Positions 16,095 to 25,916 are shown, counted from the stretch's first letter. The stretch: DNA of 64,000 nucleotides from CBDFNC01 sp965249895 (GCA_965249895.1 CBDFNC010000005.1:2914001-2978000); one strand, 5' to 3'. The notes: generated from the sequence alone by a model not told the origin. Translations and numbers: made by a program.

Positions 16095-18773
16095 ATGCCA
16101 AACAACACGACATATACAAAAGCTCAATATTGGAAATGCGCTCTGCAAGTAAATCCGGCTAGCTACATTCGATATCGCGGCGAGGAGCAAACAAGCTCTG
16201 AAGATGTCTATAATCAGGCAATATTAAATGCTTGCCTTGAAGAAAATATCAAAGTCATCGGTTGTGCTGATCATGGCAATGTTGATGCGATTGAAGCATT
16301 AAAGGCCAAGCTAAATCCTCATGGCATTGTTGTTTTCCCAGGCTTTGAGATCGCTTCAAGTGAAAAGGTGCACTTTGTTTGCCTGTTTGATGAAAATAAG
16401 ACAGCACAAGAATTAGAACGAATTCTTGGTCAGTTGGACTTACTTGACCCCTCCGATGGCATTCAACCCTCTCGGCTCAGTGCTTTTGAACTTATAGACA
16501 AAGTTAATCAGCAAAGCGGCTTCATATATGCGGCTCATTGCACTAATGATAATGGGCTGCTAAAAAGACGAATGAACCATGTTTGGCAGCATAAGGGACT
16601 TGTCGCAGCCCAAATTCCAGGCTCAGTCGACGATCTCAAAAGCGTCGAGTCTGATTTTTATCGTAAGTCAATTCTAAACAAGCTAACAGACTATCAACGC
16701 AAACAACCAATTACTGTTATCAATGCGGCAGATGTGGCAAAACCAGAAGACTTGAGAAAAGCCGGCGCTTCTTGTTTTATCAAAATGACTAACCCTAATT
16801 TTACCTCATTCAAGCAAGCATTTCTTGACCCTGACTCTCGGGTTAGATTGCACTCCGATATGCCTAAGAACCATGCGTCTTCGATTGAGAGAGTTCAGTT
16901 TATTGATGGCTATCTGGATGGAGTCGATATCTCTATTTCCGAACATCTCAACGCCGTTATTGGCGGCAGGGGGACTGGTAAATCGACCCTGCTAGAGGGT
17001 ATACGCTACGCCTTGGATAAACAGCCGTTTAAGGCTGGCTCGGCGGATGTGCAGCACAAAAAAATTGTGGCGGAAAATATTGGCAAAGATAAAGCCATGG
17101 TAAAGTTAACCGTTCGCAGCCATACGATGAACGGCAGGCGTTTTGTTATTTCCCGCAAATATGGCGAACAACCCATAGTCACGGATGAGTCGGGTCAGGC
17201 AACTCAATTTCACCCCTCTGACTTGCTGCCCAACTTAGAACTATATGGGCAAAATGAAATTTACGAGATGGTACGCGATGAAACTCAGCGAACGGCGCTT
17301 ATCAAACGCTTTGTTTCCGACGAAGAGCCGAGTGAGATCATCGACAAATTGAGCGCCAAGATATGCGCTAATAGGGAAAAAATCATTGAGCAGCTGGGTA
17401 AGAAAAGCGACATTGAGGCTGAAGTTGAAAGGCTCCCTAACCTTCAAGATCGAGCCAAGCAATTTGCTGATCTAGGGTTAGATGAAAAGCTAAAGGTTAT
17501 CCCGACATTAGAACGCGAAAAGCAGCTCATACAAACTGTCGAGCAAGAGATTAAACAGTTTTCGACACTCAGTGAAACCATCTTGGATAATTTGCCAGAT
17601 CCGGTTTTTTTAGGTGAAGCAGTCATTGCAAGTCTACCCCATGCAGAAGAATTGAGGCAGTTACGCACCATTTTGGAGGCATTGCGTCAAACGGGTGAAA
17701 AAATCATCCCGCAAGTGACAGATGCAGTGACTAAAGCTCAATCTGCTTACCAGCCAGTTAAAACGCAGTTAGAGACAAAGGTAAAGCAAGAAGAAGACAA
17801 GCTGGAAAAGGCGTTTAAACAAATCCCTGCCAATAATGGCAAACCGGGCAAAGAATTAGGTGTCGAGTATAAATCGATTCTCACTCAAATTGAGCGAATA
17901 AAACCCAAACAACAACAGCTCGCGACCAGGCAGCTTTTACTTGATGAGCTTTATCAAACCAGGGTTTCGCTCCATGTAGAGCTTAATGAAGAAAGAACGT
18001 CTCGCTCGAGCAAAATTAAGAAGATCATCAAGCGACTGAATAGGAAGTTAGAAAACAAAGTAAAATTGGAATTACAGTCGGAATCCAACCGACAGGATAT
18101 TGTGAACTACTTGCTAGGATGTGAGCTTGAGCAGGTTGGTGCGGGTCGTCTGTCTTGGGTTTTAGAGCATGACTTTACCGCCGTTAACCTAGCTAACAGG
18201 ATCCGCCTGGGGCATGAAGCAATAAGCAAAGCAGGTTGGGGGATCACCCCCGCAGTGGCCAGTGCGCTATGTAAAATGACAGAGCAACAGCTGCTGTTGT
18301 TAGAAGAAGTGACTGTCAGTGACAAGATGTCTATTGAGCTAAATATAAAACATTCAGGTGAGCCTCAATATAAAGAAGTTGATAGCTTATCAACTGGCCA
18401 GCAGTGTACCGCCATCCTGCACTTGCTGCTGTTGGATAATCAAGATCCTTTGATCCTCGACCAGCCGGAAGATAATCTCGATAACGCCTTTATTGCCGAT
18501 AGAATTGTGACTCAATTAAGAAGCGCTAAAACAGCTCGTCAATTTATGTTTGCCACCCACAATGCCAATATTCCAGTCTTTGGGGATGCAGAATGGATAG
18601 GTGTGATCAGCGTCAAGGATGGCAAAGGTGAAATCCCAAGCTCGCAGCAAGGAGCAATTGACGTAACTGAAGTGCAAAGACTAGCCGCAGACATTCTTGA
18701 GGGCGGTGAAATCGCCTTCGATCAAAGAAGAAAAAAATATGGCTTTGATGAACATGTATTACCATCAAGCTAA
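16095..18773 (+). CDS. TrlF-like PHP-domain/SMC-type ATPase, BREX accessory 4
   Basis: An 892-residue protein. The start at 16095 (MPNNTTYTKAQYW) is preferred to 16050 because GGGA lies 7 bases upstream and the PHP domain follows directly. A PHP-like domain spans about residues 10-270, with CADHGN near 57 and AAHCTNDNGLL near 146. An SMC/ABC ATPase follows: Walker A GGRGTGKST at about 290-298, a long charged coiled coil from about 420 to 680, the signature LSTGQQ near 765 and Walker B LILDQPEDNLD near 785. This is the TrlF family layout, found in defence islands and with BREX. The expected first PHP metal motif (DxHxH) reads ALQVNPASY here, so catalysis by the PHP domain is doubtful. It probably acts on nucleic acid. 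Confidence 0.8.
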   Translation: MPNNTTYTKAQYWKCALQVNPASYIRYRGEEQTSSEDVYNQAILNACLEENIKVIGCADHGNVDAIEALKAKLNPHGIVVFPGFEIASSEKVHFVCLFDENKTAQELERILGQLDLLDPSDGIQPSRLSAFELIDKVNQQSGFIYAAHCTNDNGLLKRRMNHVWQHKGLVAAQIPGSVDDLKSVESDFYRKSILNKLTDYQRKQPITVINAADVAKPEDLRKAGASCFIKMTNPNFTSFKQAFLDPDSRVRLHSDMPKNHASSIERVQFIDGYLDGVDISISEHLNAVIGGRGTGKSTLLEGIRYALDKQPFKAGSADVQHKKIVAENIGKDKAMVKLTVRSHTMNGRRFVISRKYGEQPIVTDESGQATQFHPSDLLPNLELYGQNEIYEMVRDETQRTALIKRFVSDEEPSEIIDKLSAKICANREKIIEQLGKKSDIEAEVERLPNLQDRAKQFADLGLDEKLKVIPTLEREKQLIQTVEQEIKQFSTLSETILDNLPDPVFLGEAVIASLPHAEELRQLRTILEALRQTGEKIIPQVTDAVTKAQSAYQPVKTQLETKVKQEEDKLEKAFKQIPANNGKPGKELGVEYKSILTQIERIKPKQQQLATRQLLLDELYQTRVSLHVELNEERTSRSSKIKKIIKRLNRKLENKVKLELQSESNRQDIVNYLLGCELEQVGAGRLSWVLEHDFTAVNLANRIRLGHEAISKAGWGITPAVASALCKMTEQQLLLLEEVTVSDKMSIELNIKHSGEPQYKEVDSLSTGQQCTAILHLLLLDNQDPLILDQPEDNLDNAFIADRIVTQLRSAKTARQFMFATHNANIPVFGDAEWIGVISVKDGKGEIPSSQQGAIDVTEVQRLAADILEGGEIAFDQRRKKYGFDEHVLPSS

Positions 18774-18792
18774 CAAATATATGGAATAACCA

Positions 18793-20022
18793 ATGCTGAG
18801 AGCAGAGTTACTGGAAATCATCGCTAACGGTGAAAATTCTGGCGTGGAATTTAAGCGAGATACGCTGAGGCCTGAACAGTTAGCCAAAGAAGTTGTTGCA
18901 TTAGCTAACCTACGTGCTGGTTTGATCCTAGTAGGAGTCGAAGATGATGGCACGATAAGCGGTATTACTAGAGAAAATTTAGAGGAATGGAGCATGACAG
19001 CTGTTTTTTCGGCGAAAGTCCATCCTATGATACTTCCTTTTTATGAAGAGATTCAGGTTGATGATAAACGTGTCGCTGTCATTTCTTTAACCCAAGGAAC
19101 CAGTAAACCTTACGTAGTCAGACACAATCAGCGTGAAGATGTTTATGTTCGTTTGGGTAGTACGTCACGGTTAGCATCCAGAGAAGAACAAGCGAGGCTT
19201 TATGCAAGCGGCGGTATGCTACACACGGAGGTTTTGCCCGTTGCAGGTACTTCGTTTCAATCGTTAAGCCAAGATAGACTAGATGATTATTTTTCCAACA
19301 TTTTGGCTGAGCCTGACATGCCTCAAACTAAAGAGCAATGGATCACTCGACTACTTGGATTAGGCTACTTAATACCAGGTGTTGGTGAGCAAATCGTGTG
19401 CACCATTGCTGGATTACTTTTGTTTGGCACATCACCAAGACGCTATCTAAGGCAGTCAGGCGTTCGCGTGATGGCCTTTGCTGGTGAAACTAAAGCGTAT
19501 CAAGCATTGCTGGATGAGGTAATTGATGCTCCGTTGCTGGGACTTTGGACTGTCGAAAACGGCCAACGCCAGCTTGCCGATGTCAATTACGGGATCATTG
19601 AACGTTTCATCGATAAAATGACCCCTTTCATCAGCGATGAAGCCGCTGAAATCGATGAAGGATTTAGAAGGGAGCGTGAGTGGCATTATCCTAAAGAAGC
19701 GATCCGTGAAGCAATTATTAATGCGCTCATTCACCGTGATTGGACTCGTAGCGTTGATATAGAGGTCGTCGCCTATTCCGACAGAATAGAGATTATTAGC
19801 CCTGGAGCTATGCAAAACTCTATGACCATTGAAAAAATGATCGCAGGCCAACGCTCGCCTCGTAACCCACTAATTACGGAAGTAATGCGCGACTATGGCT
19901 ATGTGGATGCAAGGGGAATGGGCGTTAGAACAAAAATAATTCCGTTGATGAGACAGCATTCTAAGATTGAGCCTGACTTTGAACTCTCAGATGATTACCT
20001 AAAAATAACTCTATATCAGTAA
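18793..20022 (+). CDS. AlbA_2 (Schlafen-like)/HATPase protein, BREX accessory 5
   Basis: A 409-residue protein with an AlbA_2/Schlafen-like domain at about residues 5-130 (SGVEFKRD at 16-23; LILVGVEDDG at 44-53) and a GHKL-type ATPase module at about 285-400 (KEAIREAIINALIHRDW; GYVDARGMGVRTKI). It lacks the ATQS linker and winged helix of the longer homologue at 9073. The two are diverged, so a recent duplication is unlikely. It starts 19 bases after the TrlF-like gene and is followed by about 100 bases before pglZ. The role is unproven; nucleic-acid binding or transcription control is the usual suggestion. Confidence 0.78.
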   Translation: MLRAELLEIIANGENSGVEFKRDTLRPEQLAKEVVALANLRAGLILVGVEDDGTISGITRENLEEWSMTAVFSAKVHPMILPFYEEIQVDDKRVAVISLTQGTSKPYVVRHNQREDVYVRLGSTSRLASREEQARLYASGGMLHTEVLPVAGTSFQSLSQDRLDDYFSNILAEPDMPQTKEQWITRLLGLGYLIPGVGEQIVCTIAGLLLFGTSPRRYLRQSGVRVMAFAGETKAYQALLDEVIDAPLLGLWTVENGQRQLADVNYGIIERFIDKMTPFISDEAAEIDEGFRREREWHYPKEAIREAIINALIHRDWTRSVDIEVVAYSDRIEIISPGAMQNSMTIEKMIAGQRSPRNPLITEVMRDYGYVDARGMGVRTKIIPLMRQHSKIEPDFELSDDYLKITLYQ

Positions 20023-20125
20023 TGCAGGCTAATTACGCTATCCATATAAAGAGTTCTAAGACTAAGGCGGGGGCTTATGCTTCTGCCAAACCTTCAGGCG
20101 ACAAGAGTTTAAGAAAAGTATAATA

Positions 20126-22834
20126 ATGAATATTGAACAAATAACAAATGGCCTCTTAGCCAAGTTTGAAAAATGTCGCCTGACTTTCTGGTGGGACAAA
20201 GAATGCGAGTTTGTTGAACAACTTACTGAACTCAATCTTGAAACACCTGTAGGAAAAGTCACTGTTATCTTGATTGATGAACTCTCCCACCTGGAAGTAA
20301 AGTATCGTATTGAGCTGTTAGAGCCGGACACTCAGTTTCTTTTATACAGTAACAAAACACCACGTGAGCCCATTCGTGATTGGTTGTTCGATGTCCGCCT
20401 GTACGCCGAAGAATTTTATGCCGACTCAAGTTCCATGTACCTGTATGAAATAGGTATGAGGGAAGAGTATCGCCCGACTATCGCAAAATATAAGGCATTC
20501 TTTGGTAATAAGCAGAGATTGACTCGACTAAAAAAAATACTACCCGCATCTGCCAATGAAAAAGAACTGGCTCTGGCGCTTATCGCTGCCAGTCTAAAAG
20601 TTGAGACACCGTCTTTTACTGCAATCTTACAACACCTTTTGTTAGAGCTTGCCAACGATTTTGAATCAGATGAACTTCTTTCGGATCTGGTCAAATTCAA
20701 CTTGCTAGACACCTTCTGGGGGTTTGCATTTGATGAAATGGGTTACATCATCGAACGCTCGAAAGAAGAAAACGGCGAGGAAGACAGCAAGCAGCCTAAC
20801 CTGCAAGACTTGATGCTTAAGCTGCTCTTTACAGAATGTTATCAAGCACTACAAAACAGTGGCTGCACCAGCAGTGATGAAGTTCTGGATCGCTTTTCCG
20901 CCCACCTTCTACCTATGCTCACCGAAGAGCAAAAAGAGATGGGTTATACCAACCAACGCATTGGTGCTAACTCTAGTAAACGAGCCCTTGCCGTAAGCTT
21001 TATTAATCAGTTTAGAGAAAGCAGAAGCTACTGTGATGCTTACAATAACATCGCTAAAGCCATTGAAGCGCGATTTGAAATTAAAGATAAGTTGTCGCTA
21101 GTCAAGCAACCACAACAGCTACTTAATGTTGAAACGTTCGAATTTACAGAAAAACGCTTACTTATGCTGTTAGCCAGTCAAATAGCCCAATTTGAGCAGG
21201 AAGAAATCAACACGATTGTGACGCATCGTCTTGCTACTCATTGGTGTCATGTCGACTCTAATTACGCCTGCATCTATAAGGCTATCCGAGCCGCAAAACA
21301 GTTCTATTCACTGAAAACTAAGTTTATTGATGGCTTCAAGTTTAGCTCGGCAACAGATATGTATCGCGCCTATGAAACTGAGCTATTCCAATTTGACGCT
21401 ACTTATCGTGAATTCTGTGAAAATGCTAATCTGGTTGCTCATCAAGGCTCAGATATTCTGAAAGCAACTAAGCTAGTCGACGATATTGAAGATCTGTACG
21501 TCAATTGGTACTTACACGACCTTGCGATTGAATGGGGCAAGCATGTAGATAAGGAAAATTTGCTTGATAGCTGGAAGCTCAATGGTGTGCGTAATCAATA
21601 TGATTTCTTCAACAACGAAGTCGATAGCATCTTCCGTACATCTCAAGTTAAACGCGTGTTTGTGATTATTAGTGATGCGCTACGATATGAAGTGGCAGAT
21701 GAGATCCATACTCAAATTAATAAGGAACAACGCTTTAAATCTACGCTGAAATCTCAGCTTGGCGTAGTACCGAGTTATACGCAAATTGGCATGGCCTCAC
21801 TACTTCCACATCAAAAGCTTACAGCACATATAAACAAAAAGGTTGAATACAAAGCTGATGGGTTAAGTGTTCATGGCCATGAGAACCGCAAAGCAATTTT
21901 AGAAAAGCACCAAGGATTAGCTGTTAAAGCTTCAGAAGTTTTAGGTTGGACAAATGAAGAAGGCAGGCAGGCTGTTAAAGATGCTCGCATTGTCTATATT
22001 TATCATGATCAAATCGATGCGATTGGCGATAAAGCTGCAACAGAAAACCAAACTTTCAATGCCTGTGCCGATGCGATTACACAAATAAAACTGTTAGTAG
22101 AGCGCATCATTAATAAGCTAAATGGTAATCGCATTGTTGTGACTGCTGATCATGGCTTCTTATTTAAATCCAGTGATGTAGTCGACTCTGATAAAACTGC
22201 CCTCACAGTTAAACCAGTAGGCAGCGTTGAAGCTAAGAAGCGTTACCTTATCGGGCAAAACCTTCCCCAAGATGATTTCTATTGGAAAGGAGATATGGCT
22301 GCTACAGCCAACTTGTCATTATCTGGAGATCAGGCCGAATTTATCATCCCCAGGGGCTCAAACCGCTTTAATTTTGTGGGTGGCGCTAAATTTATTCACG
22401 GTGGCATAATGCCGCAGGAAATTTGCGTACCTGTGCTACGCGTTGAGCACCTTAAAACACAGAAACAAAAAACAACCGCAAAGCAAAAAGTAGGCGTTCT
22501 ACCACTTGGCAATGGTATTCGTTTGGTAACGTTAACTGAAAAAATCGAGTTTTTACAAACTGACCCTATTAACGACAAGTTTAAAGAGAGAGAGCTTGAA
22601 CTCTGGATTGAAGATCCACAATGCAATGTAGTTTCCAATAAAACTAAAATCCTGTTCAACTCATCTTCTTCAAACATGGAAGAGCGAAAGCGAAACGCGA
22701 TTATCTCCCTCAACGGAAGTGGGTTTGATCGAGCTACTTCTTATAAGCTGATAATGTGGGACACCCAACAGGGTGATAAATTTGATTCTCACTCAGTAAC
22801 CATTGATCTAGCCATCGAAGACGACTTTTTTTAG
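20126..22834 (+). CDS. pglZ: BREX-1 phosphatase-domain protein PglZ
   Basis: PglZ, 902 residues, a member of the alkaline phosphatase superfamily. The metal-binding strand VFVIISDALRYEVADE lies at about residues 511-526 and the second metal motif VVTADHGFLF at about 671-680; IIPRGSNRFNFVGG and HGGIMPQEICVPV are further conserved BREX PglZ motifs. PglZ is essential for BREX and is thought to be a nuclease or phosphodiesterase acting with PglX and BrxB. The roughly 100-base gap upstream is the largest inside the operon after brxB-brxC; a local promoter there is possible, but I could not identify one. Confidence 0.95.
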   Translation: MNIEQITNGLLAKFEKCRLTFWWDKECEFVEQLTELNLETPVGKVTVILIDELSHLEVKYRIELLEPDTQFLLYSNKTPREPIRDWLFDVRLYAEEFYADSSSMYLYEIGMREEYRPTIAKYKAFFGNKQRLTRLKKILPASANEKELALALIAASLKVETPSFTAILQHLLLELANDFESDELLSDLVKFNLLDTFWGFAFDEMGYIIERSKEENGEEDSKQPNLQDLMLKLLFTECYQALQNSGCTSSDEVLDRFSAHLLPMLTEEQKEMGYTNQRIGANSSKRALAVSFINQFRESRSYCDAYNNIAKAIEARFEIKDKLSLVKQPQQLLNVETFEFTEKRLLMLLASQIAQFEQEEINTIVTHRLATHWCHVDSNYACIYKAIRAAKQFYSLKTKFIDGFKFSSATDMYRAYETELFQFDATYREFCENANLVAHQGSDILKATKLVDDIEDLYVNWYLHDLAIEWGKHVDKENLLDSWKLNGVRNQYDFFNNEVDSIFRTSQVKRVFVIISDALRYEVADEIHTQINKEQRFKSTLKSQLGVVPSYTQIGMASLLPHQKLTAHINKKVEYKADGLSVHGHENRKAILEKHQGLAVKASEVLGWTNEEGRQAVKDARIVYIYHDQIDAIGDKAATENQTFNACADAITQIKLLVERIINKLNGNRIVVTADHGFLFKSSDVVDSDKTALTVKPVGSVEAKKRYLIGQNLPQDDFYWKGDMAATANLSLSGDQAEFIIPRGSNRFNFVGGAKFIHGGIMPQEICVPVLRVEHLKTQKQKTTAKQKVGVLPLGNGIRLVTLTEKIEFLQTDPINDKFKERELELWIEDPQCNVVSNKTKILFNSSSSNMEERKRNAIISLNGSGFDRATSYKLIMWDTQQGDKFDSHSVTIDLAIEDDFF

Positions 22835-22846
22835 CGGGTAGTGATT

Positions 22847-25024
22847 ATGATAAATGACAATAACGAAGATACTAAAACAATAGAAGTTCACCATCATCAC
22901 TACTACGAAAATGAAGGTGCAAACTCTGATAAAAATGTAGAAGCAGAGCTAGCTCTTTCCACTGAAAATATTGTTGTCGGAGAAATAAAAGAAGCTCGTA
23001 GCGTAGATCTTGATGAACTAATGACCACTCAGTTTAAGGGCCGCGTAGTACGAAAAGATTTGACCAAGCAGCTCAAAGAAGGTGCCAATGTACCTGTATA
23101 TGTACTTGAGTACTTATTGGGTATGTACTGCTCAGCCACAGATGATGACCTAATTGAAACTGGACTTGGCCGAGTAAAAAAAATCTTAACCGATAACTAT
23201 GTTCGCCCTGACGAAGCGGAAAAAGTGAAGTCAATGATCCGTGAAAAAGGCACGCATAAAGTCATTGATAAAGTCTCTGTTCGGTTAAACCAGAAAAAAG
23301 ACGTGTATGAAGCCAGCCTTTCCAACCTTGGCATTAAAGACGCTGTGATCCCAGCCAATATCATTAAAGATAATGAGAAGCTTTTAACTGGTGGTATTTG
23401 GTGCATAGTGACGCTGAGCTACTTCTTTGAAGAAGGTCTGAAAACGTCACCTTTCTCGGTTGTCTCTCTTAAAGCAATCCAAATGCCTTCCATGAATATG
23501 GAAGAGGTTTACTCCGCTCGCCGCTCTTTTTCAATGGAACAGTGGTTAGATTTGCTTTTACGCTCTATCGGTATGGAGCCTGCAAACTTTGAGCAAAGAG
23601 CTAAATGGCATATTTTGGCGCGGATGATCCCGTTTGTGGAAAACAACTACAACGTCTGCGAACTTGGCCCCCGCGGTACGGGTAAATCTCACGTTTATAA
23701 AGAGTGTTCCCCTAATTCACTACTGGTATCTGGTGGTCAAACAACCGTTGCGAACCTCTTCTACAATATGTCTTCCCGTCAGGTTGGCCTGGTTGGTATG
23801 TGGGACGTCGTTGCCTTTGACGAAGTAGCGGGTATTCGTTTCAAAGATAAAGACGGCATCCAGATCATGAAGGACTATATGGCTTCAGGTTCTTTCAGCC
23901 GTGGACGAGATTCAATCGAAGCCAAAGCGTCTATGGTATTTGTGGGAAATATCAACCAAAGCGTTGAAACTTTGGTAAAAACTAGCCATTTACTTGCGCC
24001 TTTCCCACCTGAAATGATCGACTCTGCGTTTTTTGACCGTTTCCATGCATATATACCTGGCTGGGAAATACCGAAAATGCGCCCTGAGTTCTTCACAGAC
24101 CGTTTTGGCTTGATTACCGACTATCTAGCTGAATATATGCGAGATATGCGTAAACAAACATTCTCAGACGCAATCGATAAATTCTTTAAGCTGGGAAACA
24201 ACTTAAACCAGCGTGACGTGATTGGTGTTCGCCGAACTACCTCTGGTTTGTTAAAGCTCTTGTTCCCTCACGGCGAATACGATAAGGAAGATGTACGAGT
24301 TTGCCTTACTTATGCGCTGGAAGTGCGTCGCAGGGTGAAAGAGCAGCTTAAAAAAATCGGTGGTATGGAGTTCTTTGATGTGAACTTCTCTTATATCGAC
24401 AACGAAACACTAGAAGAGTTTTTTGTGAATGTGCCTGAGCAGGGTGGCTCCCGGCTTATCCCTCCAGGAGTTCCCAACGCTGGTGTGATTCACTTTGTTA
24501 GCCCTGGCACAAATGGAAAACTTGGAATATTTAGAATCGAATCACAGAAAACGGCTGGTAATGGAAAATTATCTACATCTGGTTTAGGTTCCGACACAGA
24601 AGCAAAAGAGAAAGTAAAAGTCGGCTTCGAATACTTTAAAGGTAATCTGTCTCGAATAGCTGCCAATAGCCAATTTTCGGATTTTGAGTTCCATCTACAC
24701 TTTGTTGATCTACAAATGTCTGGAAACAGCCATGGCTCTAGCTTGGCTTCATTGATAGCCTATTGCTCAATCCTGCTTGGTAAACCTATGCAAGAATCTA
24801 TGGTTGTTTTGGGATCTATGACTCTTGGCGGTGTCATCAACCCAGTTCAAGATTTAGCCAGTTCCATGCAAATTGCCTTAGAAGCTGGCGCTAAAAAAAT
24901 CTTAATACCAATGGCCTCAGCGTCAGACATACCAACAGTTCCAGCCGAAACATTTACCAAATTTCAGGTTAGCTTTTACAGTGATCCTATCGATGCGGTT
25001 TATAAGGCGCTAGGGGTTAGTTAG
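22847..25024 (+). CDS. brxL: BREX-1 Lon-like AAA+ protein BrxL
   Basis: BrxL, 725 residues. The ATG at 22847 is preferred to a GTG at 22841 because GGGT then sits at a usable distance. After an N-terminal histidine-rich stretch (VHHHHYYENEG) come a DNA-binding-type domain, an AAA+ core with Walker A GPRGTGKSH near residue 275 and Walker B VAFDEVAG near 323, and a C-terminal Lon-like domain with HGSSLASLIAY (serine of the Ser-Lys dyad near 629) and GAKKILIPMAS (lysine near 680). BrxL forms MCM-like double hexamers on DNA and is needed for phage exclusion but not methylation. It is the last gene of the operon. Confidence 0.95.
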   Translation: MINDNNEDTKTIEVHHHHYYENEGANSDKNVEAELALSTENIVVGEIKEARSVDLDELMTTQFKGRVVRKDLTKQLKEGANVPVYVLEYLLGMYCSATDDDLIETGLGRVKKILTDNYVRPDEAEKVKSMIREKGTHKVIDKVSVRLNQKKDVYEASLSNLGIKDAVIPANIIKDNEKLLTGGIWCIVTLSYFFEEGLKTSPFSVVSLKAIQMPSMNMEEVYSARRSFSMEQWLDLLLRSIGMEPANFEQRAKWHILARMIPFVENNYNVCELGPRGTGKSHVYKECSPNSLLVSGGQTTVANLFYNMSSRQVGLVGMWDVVAFDEVAGIRFKDKDGIQIMKDYMASGSFSRGRDSIEAKASMVFVGNINQSVETLVKTSHLLAPFPPEMIDSAFFDRFHAYIPGWEIPKMRPEFFTDRFGLITDYLAEYMRDMRKQTFSDAIDKFFKLGNNLNQRDVIGVRRTTSGLLKLLFPHGEYDKEDVRVCLTYALEVRRRVKEQLKKIGGMEFFDVNFSYIDNETLEEFFVNVPEQGGSRLIPPGVPNAGVIHFVSPGTNGKLGIFRIESQKTAGNGKLSTSGLGSDTEAKEKVKVGFEYFKGNLSRIAANSQFSDFEFHLHFVDLQMSGNSHGSSLASLIAYCSILLGKPMQESMVVLGSMTLGGVINPVQDLASSMQIALEAGAKKILIPMASASDIPTVPAETFTKFQVSFYSDPIDAVYKALGVS

Positions 25025-25108
25025 TTAGTCCTGTTCTTACCGCTCACGCTCAAGGGCGTTAACTCTTGCGGGCAAACTTTATTGTTGTTACACAGTTTGC
25101 AATCAGTC

Positions 25109-25148
25109 AATTAAAACGCACACAACCTGGGTTGCGTGCGTTTTAATT
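25109..25148. terminator. Strong hairpin after brxL
   Basis: Eighteen-base arms (AATTAAAACGCACACAAC / GTTGCGTGCGTTTTAATT) with one mismatch around the loop CTGG. The A/T-rich ends give a T-rich 3' side in both directions, so it should end the BREX transcript and also block read-through from ferritin. Confidence 0.85.
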
Positions 25149-25160
25149 AACCGCCAACAA

Positions 25161-25193
25161 ACGGATAAAAAGAGGGGCCCTCTTTTTATCCGT
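25161..25193. terminator. Hairpin after ferritin
   Basis: Sixteen-base perfect arms (ACGGATAAAAAGAGGG / CCCTCTTTTTATCCGT) separated by one base, 2 bases from the ferritin stop codon. It is probably the ferritin terminator; together with the adjacent hairpin it isolates the two convergent units. Confidence 0.75.
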
Positions 25194-25194
25194 T

Positions 25195-25728
25195 TTATGC
25201 CACCGAGTTGGCGTCCATAATGCTGCCACCAGTGCCATTGGCCACCAGGTCGGCCAACTCTTTATCAATAAAATAAAGGCCCTGCTTGTCTTCACCTAAT
25301 AAATCAATTTTATCCAGAATGGTTTTAAACAGTTTTTCTTCTTCGTGCTGCTCGGCCACATACCACTGCAGGAAGTTAAACGTAGAATAATCCTGAGTGC
25401 TGAAAGCAACATGGGCCAGCTCATTGATTTTCTTAGTGATCATGCACTCGTGATCGAAAGTTAAGCGAAACACTTCACCTAAAGACTCGTACTGATGTGG
25501 AGGTGCATCGATGGTGCCCAGAATGGGCACGGCGCCCGTTTCACTGACATAGGTAAACAGACGCTGCATATGCTCCATTTCCTCTGTGGCGTGACCGCGC
25601 AGAAACTCTGCAGCCCCATCCAGCCCTTTATCTTCACACCATGCGCTCATCTGTAGATATAAATTGGAAGAATAAAATTCCAAATTAATCTGCTCGTTTA
25701 GCTTTCTTACCATTGCTTCCGCCAGCAT
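25195..25728 (-). CDS. ftnA: Bacterial non-haem ferritin
   Basis: Ferritin of 177 residues. The start is the ATG at 25728, five bases after AAGGGG; this numbering puts every ferroxidase residue where it lies in E. coli FtnA: E17, Y24, E49, E50, H53, E94, E126, Q127 and E130. It oxidises ferrous iron and stores it as a mineral inside a 24-subunit cytoplasmic shell. There are no haem-binding methionines of the bacterioferritin type. It is monocistronic, convergent with BREX, and probably marks the right flank of the defence insertion. No Fur box was recognised upstream. Confidence 0.95.
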   Translation of the reverse strand: MLAEAMVRKLNEQINLEFYSSNLYLQMSAWCEDKGLDGAAEFLRGHATEEMEHMQRLFTYVSETGAVPILGTIDAPPHQYESLGEVFRLTFDHECMITKKINELAHVAFSTQDYSTFNFLQWYVAEQHEEEKLFKTILDKIDLLGEDKQGLYFIDKELADLVANGTGGSIMDANSVA

Positions 25729-25745
25729 CACAGCCCCTTAGTTAA

Positions 25746-25772
25746 ACCATATAAAATGCCATATTGTGTCAA
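25746..25772 (-). promoter_or_regulatory. Possible ferritin promoter
   Basis: On the - strand a perfect TTGACA is followed after 15 bases by TATGGT, about 20 bases before the ferritin start codon. The spacing is short for sigma70, so the -10 assignment is uncertain. Confidence 0.35.
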
Positions 25773-25916
25773 ATCTCTCTCATAAAGCCAATGTTCACGA
25801 TATCAGAACCAGCATATCGAAATAGCCATACTTTTTTTGTAGAGTTTGAGACAACTCACTTATCCTTAGAGATCAAACTGCTATCATGCACAAAAAACAA
25901 CCGGAGCACACAATAA

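Noticed and set aside
25025..25194. Attachment site or integrase scar at the right end of BREX
   Set aside because: Only the two terminator hairpins are visible; no tRNA end, integrase or direct repeat matching the left flank was found.
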